The notes: generated from the sequence alone by a model not told the origin. Numbered from the stretch's first letter, positions 33,792 to 44,380 are shown. The stretch is DNA of 64,000 nt from an uncultured Pelagibacteraceae bacterium (GCA_902623785.1 CACNVG010000001.1:10001-74000); one strand, 5' to 3'. Made by a program: numbers and translations.

Positions 33792-36614
33792 ATGTTATTG
33801 GGTGAATTAATTAAAAATATTAAACCAGCTTATAAATCTGTTAAGTTTAACAATATTAGATTTAACAGCAAAGATTGTAAAACGAACGATATTTTTTTTT
33901 CAATCCAAGGAAATAAATTAAAAGGAAATAATTATATTAAAGACGCTATAAAAAACGGCTCAAAAATTATTATCTCAAACCTAAATTTTGAGGGGTTTAA
34001 TAAAGAAAAAATTTTATTTATTAAAAATAAAAATCCAAGAAAAGCATTAGCAGACGCTGCAAGCAATTTTTATAAAAAAAAACCTAAAAATATTATCGCC
34101 TTAACTGGCACGAATGGCAAAACCTCAATCTCAAACTTTTTTTATCAAATATTGTCTTTAAGTAAAAAAAAGGTTGCTGCAATAGGAACTTTAGGCGTTT
34201 TATCAAAAAAAATTAAATTAAAGACAAATAACACAACAATAGATCCTATTAAAATACATCAAATTTTACAGAAATTGAAAAATTCAAATATTGATAACGT
34301 AATTATAGAAGCATCAAGTCATGGCTTAAAACAACATAGATTGGATGGATTAAATTTAAAAACCGCATTGTTTACAAACTTGACAAGGGATCATTTAGAT
34401 TATCATAAAACATTTAAAGATTATTTGAATTCTAAACTTATTCTTTTTAATAAATTATTGCTTAATAAAGGAAATATAATTTTTGAAAATGGAATATCAC
34501 AAGAAAAAGAACTTAATAAGATTTCAAAAAAAAAGAAATTAAAGACTTATAAAATAGGTAACGAAAATTCTTTCATTAATTTAAAAAAAATTCAAAAAAT
34601 CAATGATAAAAAGAGAATTTATTTTAGTCTTTTAAAAAAAGATTATTCTTTCAATACTTATCTGATTGGTAGAATTCAGATAAAAAATTTACTTTTTGCA
34701 GTTTTGGCTGCATATTTATCAGGCATTAAAATTGACACCATTTTAAGGAATATAAGTAAGGTTAAACCTGTCAATGGAAGACTAGAGCAAATTGGTAAAC
34801 TAAAAAATAAATCACGAGTAATACTTGATTATGCACATACCCCAGATGCTTTAAAAACAGTTATATCAAATATAAAAGAAGATTACCCTTTAAGTAAAAT
34901 TTCATTAGTATTTGGATGTGGGGGGAATAGAGATAAAAGTAAAAGACCTTTAATGGGAGATATTGCAAACAAGTATTGTGATAAAATATATTTAACTGAC
35001 GACAATCCAAGGTTTGAAAACCCTAAGGTAATAAGAGACCAGATAAAGAGGAAAATTAAGAAAAAAAAATATATTGAAATTTCCTCACGGTCTGTGGCTA
35101 TTTCAAAAGCTGTTAGTGAATTAAATTCAGGTGATATTTTAATTGTTGCTGGAAAGGGACACGAAAATTATCAAGAATATAAAAAAAGACTTTTTTTCTC
35201 AGATAAATTAGAGATTATTAAAGCTATTAGAAAGAAGAATAACTTATTATCGAATTCTCTTAAAACAAATATCTTAACTGAAACTTTCAATAATAAAATT
35301 TTAAATAAAAGAACTCTAATAAACTCAGTGTCTTTAAACTCTAAAGATGTTAAAAAAAATTCAGTATTTTTTGGGGTGAAGGGTCAAAAATTTGATGGAA
35401 ATAAATTTGGAATTGAGGCGATAAAAAATAATGCAATTTTAGCAATCACAAATAAAAAATCTAAAAATTCCAGAAATATATTTAGTAAAAATCCTTTCGA
35501 GAAACTAAATAAATTTAGCTCAATTTACAGGAAGTCTTTAGACAGCAATTATATTGCAATAACCGGATCTGCTGGAAAAACATCAGTTAAAGACTTAACT
35601 GGATTTTGTTTAGATAAATTAGACAAAACATTTTATTCAAAAAATTCCTTTAATAATAAATACGGTGTGCCTTTAAGTATTATAAATTCACCTCAATCGA
35701 CAAAGTTCTCAGTTTTAGAAGTTGGAATGGATAAAAAAGGAGAAATAGACACTTTAACAAAACTAATAAGACCCAATCTTGGTTTAATAACAAATATCTC
35801 ATATGCTCATATTAAGAATTTTAAGAATCTAGATGAGATCGCAAAAGCTAAGGGTGAAATAATAAATAATATTTCTCCCTCTGGAGTAATGATTATAAAT
35901 AAGGACGATAAATACTGTAACTATTTTATTTCAAAAGCAAAAATGAGAAATTTAAATATTATTACTTTCAGTAAAAAAAATAAATTAGCTGATGTCGTTT
36001 ACCTAGGGGAAAGAAAAAACAGAAATAAATTTTTATGTAAATTTTTAATAAATGGGAAAATAAAATTTTTTCTAATTCCTGATTATTTGATAGATTTTAA
36101 AGAAAACATTTTATCTACACTGAGTATTATTGTTAATTATTTTCATATTGATGCATTACCTACAAATTTATTTTTAAATTTCAAAATTTCCCAGAGCAGA
36201 GGCAATATAATAAGGTATAAAAATGGAAAAAAAAGCTTAACTATTATTGATGAAAGTTATAATTCAAATCCTCTTTCATTTAAATTTGCATTAGATAGAT
36301 TTGACAAAAACTATAAGGATAGTAAAAAAAAATTTATTTTGATTGGAAATATGCTTGAATTAGGAAAATTTTCAAAAAAACTTCATATTAAAATTGCGAA
36401 ATATATTAATAAATCTAAAATAAATAAAACTCATGTTTATGGCAACTATACAAAACATACATTTAACAAACTAAAACCACAAATGAGAGGCAAAATATTA
36501 AACAATAAATTAGATATTTTGAATTTGATAAAGAAACAATTACCTAATAACAGTTTTTTAATGATAAAAGGATCTAACTCAACTGGATTAAATAAGATAA
36601 TAAAAAATTTGTAA
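33792..36614 (+). CDS. murEF: Fused MurE-MurF peptidoglycan ligase
   Basis: A 940-residue single frame. The MurE half (~1-483) has the ATP site GTNGKT at 106-111 and DDNPR at 403-407, the motif that selects meso-diaminopimelate. The MurF half (~488-940) has GSAGKT at 592-597 and DESYNSNP. The fused enzyme would add meso-DAP and then D-Ala-D-Ala to the UDP-MurNAc peptide in sequence. No stop or frameshift interrupts the ~20-residue junction. Separate MurE and MurF are the usual state. Confidence 0.95.
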   Translation: MLLGELIKNIKPAYKSVKFNNIRFNSKDCKTNDIFFSIQGNKLKGNNYIKDAIKNGSKIIISNLNFEGFNKEKILFIKNKNPRKALADAASNFYKKKPKNIIALTGTNGKTSISNFFYQILSLSKKKVAAIGTLGVLSKKIKLKTNNTTIDPIKIHQILQKLKNSNIDNVIIEASSHGLKQHRLDGLNLKTALFTNLTRDHLDYHKTFKDYLNSKLILFNKLLLNKGNIIFENGISQEKELNKISKKKKLKTYKIGNENSFINLKKIQKINDKKRIYFSLLKKDYSFNTYLIGRIQIKNLLFAVLAAYLSGIKIDTILRNISKVKPVNGRLEQIGKLKNKSRVILDYAHTPDALKTVISNIKEDYPLSKISLVFGCGGNRDKSKRPLMGDIANKYCDKIYLTDDNPRFENPKVIRDQIKRKIKKKKYIEISSRSVAISKAVSELNSGDILIVAGKGHENYQEYKKRLFFSDKLEIIKAIRKKNNLLSNSLKTNILTETFNNKILNKRTLINSVSLNSKDVKKNSVFFGVKGQKFDGNKFGIEAIKNNAILAITNKKSKNSRNIFSKNPFEKLNKFSSIYRKSLDSNYIAITGSAGKTSVKDLTGFCLDKLDKTFYSKNSFNNKYGVPLSIINSPQSTKFSVLEVGMDKKGEIDTLTKLIRPNLGLITNISYAHIKNFKNLDEIAKAKGEIINNISPSGVMIINKDDKYCNYFISKAKMRNLNIITFSKKNKLADVVYLGERKNRNKFLCKFLINGKIKFFLIPDYLIDFKENILSTLSIIVNYFHIDALPTNLFLNFKISQSRGNIIRYKNGKKSLTIIDESYNSNPLSFKFALDRFDKNYKDSKKKFILIGNMLELGKFSKKLHIKIAKYINKSKINKTHVYGNYTKHTFNKLKPQMRGKILNNKLDILNLIKKQLPNNSFLMIKGSNSTGLNKIIKNL

Positions 36615-36616
36615 CA

Positions 36617-37702
36617 ATGTTATATAATATACTTACAAGCTATTCGGATACATATTCTTTTCTTAATTTTTTCAATTTTTTAACTGTGAGAACAGGTTTG
36701 GCTGTGATTACTGCAATGATCATAGTTTTTTTAATAGGGGATAGGTTTATAAATTTTTTTTCATCAAAACAAATTACAAATCCTATTCGCTCTGATGGGC
36801 CAGAAGATCATTTGATCAAAAAAATTGGAACACCCACTATGGGTGGAGTTTTAATATTAATAGGTTTATTCACAGGTGTTTTTTTGTGGGCTGATTTATT
36901 AAATCCATATAATTGGTTGTTAATATTCATCACTTTATCCTTTGGAATTTTAGGAGCATTTGATGATTATAAAAAAATTAAGAATAATAACTCAAATGGG
37001 ATTTCTTCAAAATTAAAAATATTAATTCAAATTTTTCTTTGTCTAATTTCGTTAATAATTTTTTATAAATTTATAGACTCTGATATTAAAACTAATTTGT
37101 ATTTTCCATTTTTTAAAAATTTAGTAATTAACTTAGGATGGTTTTTTATACCTTTTTATTTGTTTGTTATTGTTGGATCTTCTAATGCAGTAAATCTAAC
37201 AGACGGTTTGGATGGATTAGCCACCGTTCCCGTTATACTTGTTGCTGGGTGTTTTGGTTTTATAAGTTATGTGTCAGGAAACGTAATTTTTGCAGACTAT
37301 TTATTAATTCCTTATATAGAGGGTGTTGGAGAAGTTGCGGTTTTTTGTGGAGCAATCATCGGAGCATCAATTGGTTTTTTATGGTTTAACGCGCCACCTG
37401 CTAAAATATTTATGGGGGACACAGGTTCATTGGCTTTGGGCGGTTCTTTAGGTGCAATTGGCGTAACAACAAAACACGAGATAGTGTTAGCTATTACCGG
37501 TGGACTATTTGTATTAGAAGCAATTTCTGTAATTGTACAAGTTGTTTCCTTCAAACTAACAGGTAAAAGAATTTTTATGATGGCACCAATTCATCATCAC
37601 TTTGAAAAAAAAGGTTGGGCTGAGTCTACAATAGTCATAAGATTTTGGATTATATCTATTATTTTGGCAATGATTGGTTTAGCCACTTTAAAACTAAGAT
37701 GA
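36617..37702 (+). CDS. mraY: Phospho-MurNAc-pentapeptide translocase MraY
   Basis: A 361-residue integral membrane enzyme with about ten helices. Conserved blocks are TPTMGG near 75, the DD pair in GAFDDYKK, NAVNLTDGLDGLA, FMGDTGSLALGG and PIHHHFE. It makes lipid I on the cytoplasmic face. It starts 2 nt after murEF and overlaps murD by 4 nt. Confidence 0.96.
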   Translation: MLYNILTSYSDTYSFLNFFNFLTVRTGLAVITAMIIVFLIGDRFINFFSSKQITNPIRSDGPEDHLIKKIGTPTMGGVLILIGLFTGVFLWADLLNPYNWLLIFITLSFGILGAFDDYKKIKNNNSNGISSKLKILIQIFLCLISLIIFYKFIDSDIKTNLYFPFFKNLVINLGWFFIPFYLFVIVGSSNAVNLTDGLDGLATVPVILVAGCFGFISYVSGNVIFADYLLIPYIEGVGEVAVFCGAIIGASIGFLWFNAPPAKIFMGDTGSLALGGSLGAIGVTTKHEIVLAITGGLFVLEAISVIVQVVSFKLTGKRIFMMAPIHHHFEKKGWAESTIVIRFWIISIILAMIGLATLKLR

Positions 37703-39006
37703 AATCTACAAAGGAATTCTTCCAGAATAAAAAAATTCTAATTTATGGATATGGCAAAACAGGCAAGTCCGCCTTTAATTTTTTGAAAACAAAAAATAAT
37801 TTAAAAGTTTTTGATGATAATTTACCTTTAACAAATCTTCCTTATAACAAAAAGTTTACCAGAGGAAGTGATAGAGTAAGGGATTTTGACTACGTTTTAT
37901 TAAGCCCTGGGATAAATTACAGAAAATGTTTATTATCGAATGAAATAATAAAAAATAAAGAAAAGATCATCTCTGATTTGGATGTGTTTTATAAAAGTTT
38001 CCCAGAAAATTTTTTTATCACAATCACGGGAACAAATGGAAAATCAACAACTTGCAAACTTCTATATCAAGTTCTTAAGTCTCAAGGAATTCATACAAAA
38101 TTAGTTGGTAATATCGGAAAATCTATTTTATCAAATTATCATTTTACCGAAAAAACATTATTTGTTGTTGAAGCTTCTTCTTATCAAATCGAATATAGCA
38201 AATACTATAAAACTAATTTCGCAGCGATTTTAAATGTTTCGGTCGATCATCTAGAAAGACATGGCAATTTCAAAAATTACGTCAAAAGTAAAATTAAACT
38301 TATTTTAATGCAAAATAAAAGTTCCTACGCTTTTATAGAAAATAAAAATAAGATTATTGATAAAATATTAAATAAAAAAAAGATTAATTCAAAAGTTTTA
38401 AGAGTTGATAAGAAGATTTATTTGAAATTTCAAAAATTAATTAAAAATAATTACCTAAATAATAATGTTAATCAAAAAAATCTTATCTTCGTTTTCAATA
38501 TTTGTAATTTTTTAAAAATTAATTTGAAAAAGATTATACCTACTTTAAATAAATTTAAGGGTTTAAGATTTAGAAATGAAATTGTGATAAATAGTAAAAA
38601 AATTAAGGTAATTAATGACTCAAAATCGACATCATTTTCTTCCACTCAAGAGCTTATAGACACCAAGAAGAAAACTTTCTGGATTTTAGGAGGATTACCA
38701 AAAAAACGGGATAAATTTACATTAAGTAAAAAAGATTGTTTTAATTTAAGAGCCTATATATTTGGGAAAAATGCTGAATTTTTTGTAAAAAGACTAAAGG
38801 ATAAAGTTCATTATCAGAAGTTTAACAATATGATTTCTGCAATAAAGAAAATTAAAATTGACTTTAAAAAAGAACAGATGTCGAATGAAAAAATTATTCT
38901 TTTTAGTCCTGCTTCAGCTTCTTTTGATGATTTCAAAAATTTCGAGGATAGAGGAAAATATTTTAATTATCAGTTAAGAAAAATTGGCATTAATGGAAAA
39001 AAATAA
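37699..39006 (+). CDS. murD: UDP-MurNAc-L-Ala:D-Glu ligase MurD
   Basis: A 435-residue Mur ligase. I start it at the ATG at 37699, which overlaps the mraY stop as ATGA; the frame is open further upstream inside mraY but that part is not homologous. The N-terminal YGYGKTGKSAF is a UDP-binding Rossmann motif and ITGTNGKST is the ATP site. VNDSKSTS and SPASASFDDF are also typical. It adds D-glutamate in the cytoplasm. ftsW follows 3 nt downstream. Confidence 0.94.
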   Translation: MKSTKEFFQNKKILIYGYGKTGKSAFNFLKTKNNLKVFDDNLPLTNLPYNKKFTRGSDRVRDFDYVLLSPGINYRKCLLSNEIIKNKEKIISDLDVFYKSFPENFFITITGTNGKSTTCKLLYQVLKSQGIHTKLVGNIGKSILSNYHFTEKTLFVVEASSYQIEYSKYYKTNFAAILNVSVDHLERHGNFKNYVKSKIKLILMQNKSSYAFIENKNKIIDKILNKKKINSKVLRVDKKIYLKFQKLIKNNYLNNNVNQKNLIFVFNICNFLKINLKKIIPTLNKFKGLRFRNEIVINSKKIKVINDSKSTSFSSTQELIDTKKKTFWILGGLPKKRDKFTLSKKDCFNLRAYIFGKNAEFFVKRLKDKVHYQKFNNMISAIKKIKIDFKKEQMSNEKIILFSPASASFDDFKNFEDRGKYFNYQLRKIGINGKK

Positions 39007-39009
39007 GAT

Positions 39010-40116
39010 ATGAATTTTTCTTTATATAATTGGTGGAAAGATATTGATAAATTTTTATTTTTTTTAATAATCTTGTTAATTTCATTAGGTATTTTTTTTT
39101 CACTTGTTTCAACTTCTTTAATTGCATCTACCAAACTTGAGACAACAAGTTATTACTTTTTTTTTAAACAATTTATTTATACTCTGTTAGGAATTTTAAC
39201 AATTTTCTTTTTTTCTTTACTTGAAGAAAAAACTTTTTATAAACTGTCACTAGTTTCTTTTTTGACAATATTTTGTGCCTTAATTTTAGTCCCAATTATT
39301 GGTGTGGAGGTTAAAGGCTCTAAAAGATGGTTAGATATATTTTTTTTTCCGAGGTTCCAACCAATCGAAATACTTAAACCATTTTTAATAATCATACTAT
39401 CAATGATACTTACATCTGAAAAATATTCTAATAAGTATGCAAGATATCTTTTAAGTTTGATTGCAATCATTCCAATTATCCTTTTACTGTTTTTGCAGCC
39501 AGATATTGGTCAAACATTATTAGTATTATCTCTTTGGTTAAGTCTCATATTTGTTTCAGGTATAAATCTTATATTTTTAATTCTTTTTATATTAATTGGT
39601 TTGTGCACTTTGTTTCTGATGATTAACTTTATCCCGAAATTAAGCTACATAAAATTTAGGATTGATTCATTTTTTGATTTAACTTCAAAAGGAAATTATC
39701 AGTCTGAGAGAGCATCAGAAGCAATTATGAATGGAGGTTTTTTTGGGAAAGGTATCGGAGAAGGTACTTTGAATGTTAGAGTGCCAGAGGCCCATACAGA
39801 TTATGTTATTGCCGTAATAGCTGAAGAATTCGGAATAATATCAATAATAGGAATTATTTTAATATTTCTATGTCTTATTTTTAGAGTTTTCAAAAAAGTA
39901 TCAACTATAGAAGATGAATGTTTCAAATTAATACTTGTTGGCTCTGTAATGTTAATTCTTTTTCAAGTTTTAGTTCATATTGGAGTAAATATAAGATTTT
40001 TACCTACAACAGGAATGACTTTGCCATTTCTTAGTTATGGAGGTTCCTCTATAATTGGTTCTTCAATATTAATAGGAATAATTCTAAATTTAACAAAGAG
40101 AAAAATAAATAAATGA
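39010..40116 (+). CDS. ftsW: Septal peptidoglycan polymerase FtsW
   Basis: A 368-residue SEDS protein with ten hydrophobic segments. It shows KGSKRWLD, QPDIGQTLL, the periplasmic loop with EAHTDYVIAVIAEEFG, and the end block LPFLSYGGSS. The Asp in HTDYV-type loops is the usual catalytic neighbourhood. It polymerises lipid II at the septum with FtsI. Overlaps murG by 4 nt. Confidence 0.95.
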   Translation: MNFSLYNWWKDIDKFLFFLIILLISLGIFFSLVSTSLIASTKLETTSYYFFFKQFIYTLLGILTIFFFSLLEEKTFYKLSLVSFLTIFCALILVPIIGVEVKGSKRWLDIFFFPRFQPIEILKPFLIIILSMILTSEKYSNKYARYLLSLIAIIPIILLLFLQPDIGQTLLVLSLWLSLIFVSGINLIFLILFILIGLCTLFLMINFIPKLSYIKFRIDSFFDLTSKGNYQSERASEAIMNGGFFGKGIGEGTLNVRVPEAHTDYVIAVIAEEFGIISIIGIILIFLCLIFRVFKKVSTIEDECFKLILVGSVMLILFQVLVHIGVNIRFLPTTGMTLPFLSYGGSSIIGSSILIGIILNLTKRKINK

Positions 40117-41177
40117 ACTCCATGATAATAAGCACTGGCGGGACGGGAGGGCACGTTATACCAGCTAAGGTATTTTATGATTATTTTAAGGAAAAATTTA
40201 ATGTAAAAATAATTTCAGATAAAAGGGGTTTAAATTTCATTGAAAAAGAAAATTATAATGTAAAAGAAATTCATATCCCACAATTTAAAAAAAATTTTAG
40301 TATTCTAATATTCCCTTTTTTTTTAATTGTTTCATTTTTAAAATCCTTATTTTTCTTAAAAAAAGAAGATCCAAAATTGCTTTTATCTACAGGTGGATAT
40401 ATGAGTATTCCACACTGCCTTGCAGCAAGAATTTTAAATATTAAAATATTTCTTTTTGAACCCAATTTAGTAATTGGGAGATCTAATTTATTATTATTAG
40501 GATTTTGCAAAAAAATATTTGCGTATGAAACTAATTTAAAAAATTTACCCTCAAAATTTTTATATAAACTTAAAGTAATCAAACCCATAGTTAGAAAAGA
40601 ATTTTTGAAACAAAAAAAAACCTCACCATCTGATAAAGAGTTAAAAATTTTAATAATTGGAGGAAGTCAAACAGCAAAAAAATTAGACACTATTTTTCTT
40701 AAAGATATTTTAAGAATCTCAAAGATGATAGACCTAACTATATATCACCAAACTAGTGAGTCTAACCAAGAATATCTAAAAAACTTTTATGAACAAAATG
40801 GTATTGCAAATAAAGTTTTTACTTTTGATGATAGATTAAGTGAAATTATGTCGTTATGTAATTTTGCAATTACACGTGCTGGAGCATCTACTTTGTCAGA
40901 ATTAGTCTCCTTAAAGATCCCATTTCTAGCAATTCCTTTTCCCTTTTCAAAAGATGAGCACCAATATTTTAATGCAAAATTTTATGTGGATAAAAATTTT
41001 GGTTGGCTTATTAATGAACATGAGATTTTTGAAAACTATTTCTATCAGTTTTATGAAACAAATATTCATAAAAAAAAAATGCTAGATAAAAAAGTAGAAA
41101 AAATGAATAATTTTATTTTTGAGGAATCATGGTCTGAAAACCTTAATATGATAGAACAAACTTTTTATGAAAATTAA
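40113..41177 (+). CDS. murG: MurG N-acetylglucosaminyltransferase
   Basis: A 354-residue GT-B enzyme. The N-terminal GGTGGHVIPA is the lipid I site. STGGYMSIP, IIGGSQTAKKLD and ITRAGASTLSEL (UDP-GlcNAc binding) are all present. It converts lipid I to lipid II on the inner leaflet. It overlaps murC by 11 nt. Confidence 0.95.
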   Translation: MNSMIISTGGTGGHVIPAKVFYDYFKEKFNVKIISDKRGLNFIEKENYNVKEIHIPQFKKNFSILIFPFFLIVSFLKSLFFLKKEDPKLLLSTGGYMSIPHCLAARILNIKIFLFEPNLVIGRSNLLLLGFCKKIFAYETNLKNLPSKFLYKLKVIKPIVRKEFLKQKKTSPSDKELKILIIGGSQTAKKLDTIFLKDILRISKMIDLTIYHQTSESNQEYLKNFYEQNGIANKVFTFDDRLSEIMSLCNFAITRAGASTLSELVSLKIPFLAIPFPFSKDEHQYFNAKFYVDKNFGWLINEHEIFENYFYQFYETNIHKKKMLDKKVEKMNNFIFEESWSENLNMIEQTFYEN

Positions 41178-42582
41178 TCTAGGAAAAAAAGAAATAATCC
41201 ATTTCATTGGCATAGGAGGCATTGGTATGAGTGGATTGGCATTAATAATGAAACAACTTGGTTTTAAAATACAAGGAAGTGATATTTCAGTAAATAAAAA
41301 CATTGAAAGACTTAAAAAAAGTAATATTAAAATTTTTACAAAACACAAAATTTCCAATCTAAACAAGGCTAATATTGTTGTCATATCCTCAGCAATAAAA
41401 AATAATAATATTGAGTTAAAAGTAGCTAAGAAAAAAGATTTACCAATTTATAAAAGAGGAGACATGCTTGCACACATGACCTCATTAAAAAAAAATATTG
41501 TTGTTGCAGGTTCACATGGAAAAACTACTACAACCTCATTGATTGCAAATGTTTTTTCAAAAGCCAAATTAGATCCTACAATAATAAATGGAGGTGTGAT
41601 AAATTCAATTAACAACTCAGCTAAGTTAGGTAAAAGCGAATGGTGTGTGCTTGAGTCTGATGAGTCTGATGGTAGTTTTATTAAAGTCCCATTCACTTAT
41701 TCAATTATTACTAATATCGATAGAGAGCATATGGATTTTTATAAATCTGAAGATAATTTAAAAAAGTATTTTGAAAAATTTATTTCAAACGTTCCCTCTT
41801 TCGGCAAAGCATTTTTGTGTATTGATGATGTCAATAATAGAAGTTTACTTAAAAAAAATCTTGTTAAGAACTATTTTACTTATGGTGTAAATAAAGATTC
41901 TAATTTTAGAATTACAAATATAAAGTATAAATTAAATAGATCAATTTTTGATTTGATTATAAAAATACCCAATAAAAAAAAGATAAGTGTCAACAATATA
42001 GAAATCCCTTTAATTGGATTTCATAATATAAGTAATGCGGCTGCAACATTTGCATTAACCTCACATTTAGGGATATCTACAAGTTTAATAAAAAAAAGTC
42101 TTAAAGATTTTCAAGGGGTCGAAAGAAGGTTTAATAAAGTTTTTGAATTTAATGGTGTAACTTTTTTTGATGATTATGCTCATCATCCAACTGAAATTAA
42201 AGAAGTTTTAAATGGTGTAAAAAAAAGCTTTTTAAATAAAAAAGTCATATCTATTTTTCAACCACATAGAATTTCAAGACTAAATGATTTAAGTACTGAC
42301 TTTAGCAAATCATTTAAAAATTCAGATCAAGTGTTGTTATGCCCTGTTTTCAAAGCAGGTGAAAAAATTAAACTGAAATTTAAATATGAAAAATTTGCTA
42401 AAGATATATCAAAAAATTCAAAAGTGTTAGTAATTATGGTTAATCAAAAACATGACCTTGTAAATTTCTTCAAAAATAATTTAAAAGGAAATGAAATTGT
42501 AATTGGAATGGGTGCTGGATCAATATCAGGCTGGTTAAAAGAACTTAAAATTTTTTTAAATAATGGATACACAGGAATTTAA
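41167..42582 (+). CDS. murC: UDP-MurNAc:L-alanine ligase MurC
   Basis: A 471-residue Mur ligase. The N-terminal IHFIGIGGIGMSGLA is the UDP-binding turn and GSHGKTTT the ATP site. DESDGSF and DDYAHHPTEI are MurC-specific. It adds the first amino acid to UDP-MurNAc. It overlaps murG by 11 nt and murB by 20 nt. Confidence 0.96.
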   Translation: MKINLGKKEIIHFIGIGGIGMSGLALIMKQLGFKIQGSDISVNKNIERLKKSNIKIFTKHKISNLNKANIVVISSAIKNNNIELKVAKKKDLPIYKRGDMLAHMTSLKKNIVVAGSHGKTTTTSLIANVFSKAKLDPTIINGGVINSINNSAKLGKSEWCVLESDESDGSFIKVPFTYSIITNIDREHMDFYKSEDNLKKYFEKFISNVPSFGKAFLCIDDVNNRSLLKKNLVKNYFTYGVNKDSNFRITNIKYKLNRSIFDLIIKIPNKKKISVNNIEIPLIGFHNISNAAATFALTSHLGISTSLIKKSLKDFQGVERRFNKVFEFNGVTFFDDYAHHPTEIKEVLNGVKKSFLNKKVISIFQPHRISRLNDLSTDFSKSFKNSDQVLLCPVFKAGEKIKLKFKYEKFAKDISKNSKVLVIMVNQKHDLVNFFKNNLKGNEIVIGMGAGSISGWLKELKIFLNNGYTGI

Positions 42583-43468
42583 AATCTTTAAAGATCAAAA
42601 CAATTCTAATTTAAAATTTGATTTCTCTCTAAAAAATTTGAATTGGATGAATATTGGTGGGTCAGCGAAGGTTTTTTTTAAACCAGAAAATTTAAAAGAG
42701 CTTATAAGCTTTCTAAAAATAGCTCCAAAATATAAAAAACATATTTTGGGAGCAGGATCTAATCTTTTAATCAGTGAAAATTTGGGGGAAAAAATTTTTA
42801 TTAAGTTAGGCAAAAATTTTAACAATATATCTTTGATTGATGATAACAAATTAATTGCTGGTTGTTCATCTTTAGATAAAAATGTTTCTGACTTTGCATG
42901 TGAAAATGGTTTATCTGGTTTAGAATTTTTGTCCTGTATACCAGGCTCTGTGGGAGGTGGAATTAGAATGAATTCTGGATGTTTTGGATCTGAATTCAAA
43001 GACTTTTTAGTCTCAATTCAGGTAGTAGATTTTGAAGGAAAGGTAAGTTCGATTAGAACAAAGGACATTATTTTTGGTTATAGAGAGTGCAATTTGCCTG
43101 ATGACTTAATCTTCTTAAGTGCAACATTTGAATGTAAAAAAAGTAATAAGGAATTAATAAGAAAAGAAATTGAAAGATTAAAAAAACTAAAAGAATCATC
43201 TCAACCTTTAAAAGTCAAAACTGGAGGGAGCACTTTTAAAAATCCAGTCAAAAGTACTAAAAGGAAAGTTTGGGAACTTATTCGTGAAAGTGTACCTGAA
43301 GATATTAGTTTTGGAGATGCTAAGATTTCATCTAAACATTGCAATTTCTTTGTTAATTCAAAAAATGCCACTTTTTCTGAAATGAACAAGCTGATCAATT
43401 TTGTAAAAGATGAGGTTAAAAAAAAAACAGGCATATCTTTAGATCTTGAGATAGAAATAATAGAATAG
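42563..43468 (+). CDS. murB: UDP-N-acetylenolpyruvoylglucosamine reductase MurB
   Basis: A 301-residue FAD enzyme. It has NIGGSAKVFFKP at the N-terminal FAD domain, GAGSNLLISE, GLEFLSCIPGSVGGGIRMNSG, FGYREC and TGGSTFKNP. This is a type I/II-like MurB giving UDP-MurNAc. The ATG at 42563 makes a 20-nt overlap with murC, which is consistent with the crowding of this operon. ddl begins on the next base after its stop. Confidence 0.95.
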   Translation: MDTQEFKIFKDQNNSNLKFDFSLKNLNWMNIGGSAKVFFKPENLKELISFLKIAPKYKKHILGAGSNLLISENLGEKIFIKLGKNFNNISLIDDNKLIAGCSSLDKNVSDFACENGLSGLEFLSCIPGSVGGGIRMNSGCFGSEFKDFLVSIQVVDFEGKVSSIRTKDIIFGYRECNLPDDLIFLSATFECKKSNKELIRKEIERLKKLKESSQPLKVKTGGSTFKNPVKSTKRKVWELIRESVPEDISFGDAKISSKHCNFFVNSKNATFSEMNKLINFVKDEVKKKTGISLDLEIEIIE

Positions 43469-44380
43469 ATGAAAAAAAGAATTCTTATTCTTGGAGGCGG
43501 TATCTCAGGAGAAAGATCTATTAGTCTCAAAACTGCAAAAGCAGTGAAGAATTGCATTAAAAAAAAATACAATTGTAGAATAGTTGAACCTGATGAGAAT
43601 TTAACAAAAAATATTGAAAGATTTTCTCCACATGTTGTTTTTAATGCTTTACATGGAAGATTTGGTGAAGATGGTTTCATTCAATCTTATTTAGAAAGTA
43701 AAGGGGTAAGTTACACCCATTCAGGCGTTTTGTCTTCTATGATGTCAATGGATAAAGAAATTTCAAAAAAATTATTTATTAAAAATAAAATTTTAACACC
43801 AAAATTTAAAAAAATAAGAACAAATTTAAATAAAAAAGAAGTAATTAAATTATTAAAAAAAAAAATTAAGTTTCCTGTAGTTATTAAACCTTTAAACGAG
43901 GGATCAAGTTTGGGTGTTTATATTTGTAATGAAAAAAATATTATTCAAAATTTAAAAAAACTTAAAACTTATGATGAAATTTTAGTAGAAGAATTTATTC
44001 CAGGAAGAGAAATTCAAGTTGCAATTCTCGGTAAAAAAAAGTTAGGAGCAATAGAGTTAAAACCCAAAAGAAAGTTTTACGACTATAAGGCTAAATACAG
44101 CTTAAGGGCAAAAACAAAACATATTATTCCAGTAAATATTAAAACAAAAGAATATCAAAATGTGATGAATATTGCCTTAAAAGCCCACAAAGTTTTAAAG
44201 TGTAGAGGGGTTACCAGATCTGATTTTAAATTTAATAATGGAAAGTTTTACCTATTAGAACTTAACACTCAACCAGGAATGACAAATCTTTCATTAGTTC
44301 CAGAAATAGCTTTACATCATGGAATAAATTTCTTTTCATTAATAGACTGGATTATAAAAGATGCATCAAAAAATAGATAA
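43469..44380 (+). CDS. ddl: D-alanine-D-alanine ligase
   Basis: A 303-residue ATP-grasp enzyme. It shows ILGGGISGERSISL, NALHGRFGEDGFIQ, MDKEISK, VVIKPLNEGSSLG, VEEFIPGREIQV, and ELNTQPGMT for Mg-ATP. It makes the dipeptide used by the MurF half of the fusion. It begins immediately after murB and overlaps ftsQ by 20 nt. Confidence 0.95.
   Translation: MKKRILILGGGISGERSISLKTAKAVKNCIKKKYNCRIVEPDENLTKNIERFSPHVVFNALHGRFGEDGFIQSYLESKGVSYTHSGVLSSMMSMDKEISKKLFIKNKILTPKFKKIRTNLNKKEVIKLLKKKIKFPVVIKPLNEGSSLGVYICNEKNIIQNLKKLKTYDEILVEEFIPGREIQVAILGKKKLGAIELKPKRKFYDYKAKYSLRAKTKHIIPVNIKTKEYQNVMNIALKAHKVLKCRGVTRSDFKFNNGKFYLLELNTQPGMTNLSLVPEIALHHGINFFSLIDWIIKDASKNR

Noticed and set aside
37645-37698. Longer MurD start inside mraY
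   Set aside because: The ATG at 37699 overlaps the mraY stop as ATGA and opens directly onto the conserved UDP-binding motif; the upstream part is mraY in another frame.
42595-42999. Minus-strand frame of 134 codons opposite murB, and similar long antisense frames (for example 43201-43680)
   Set aside because: They are shadows of highly conserved genes on the plus strand, with no start signals or family resemblance.
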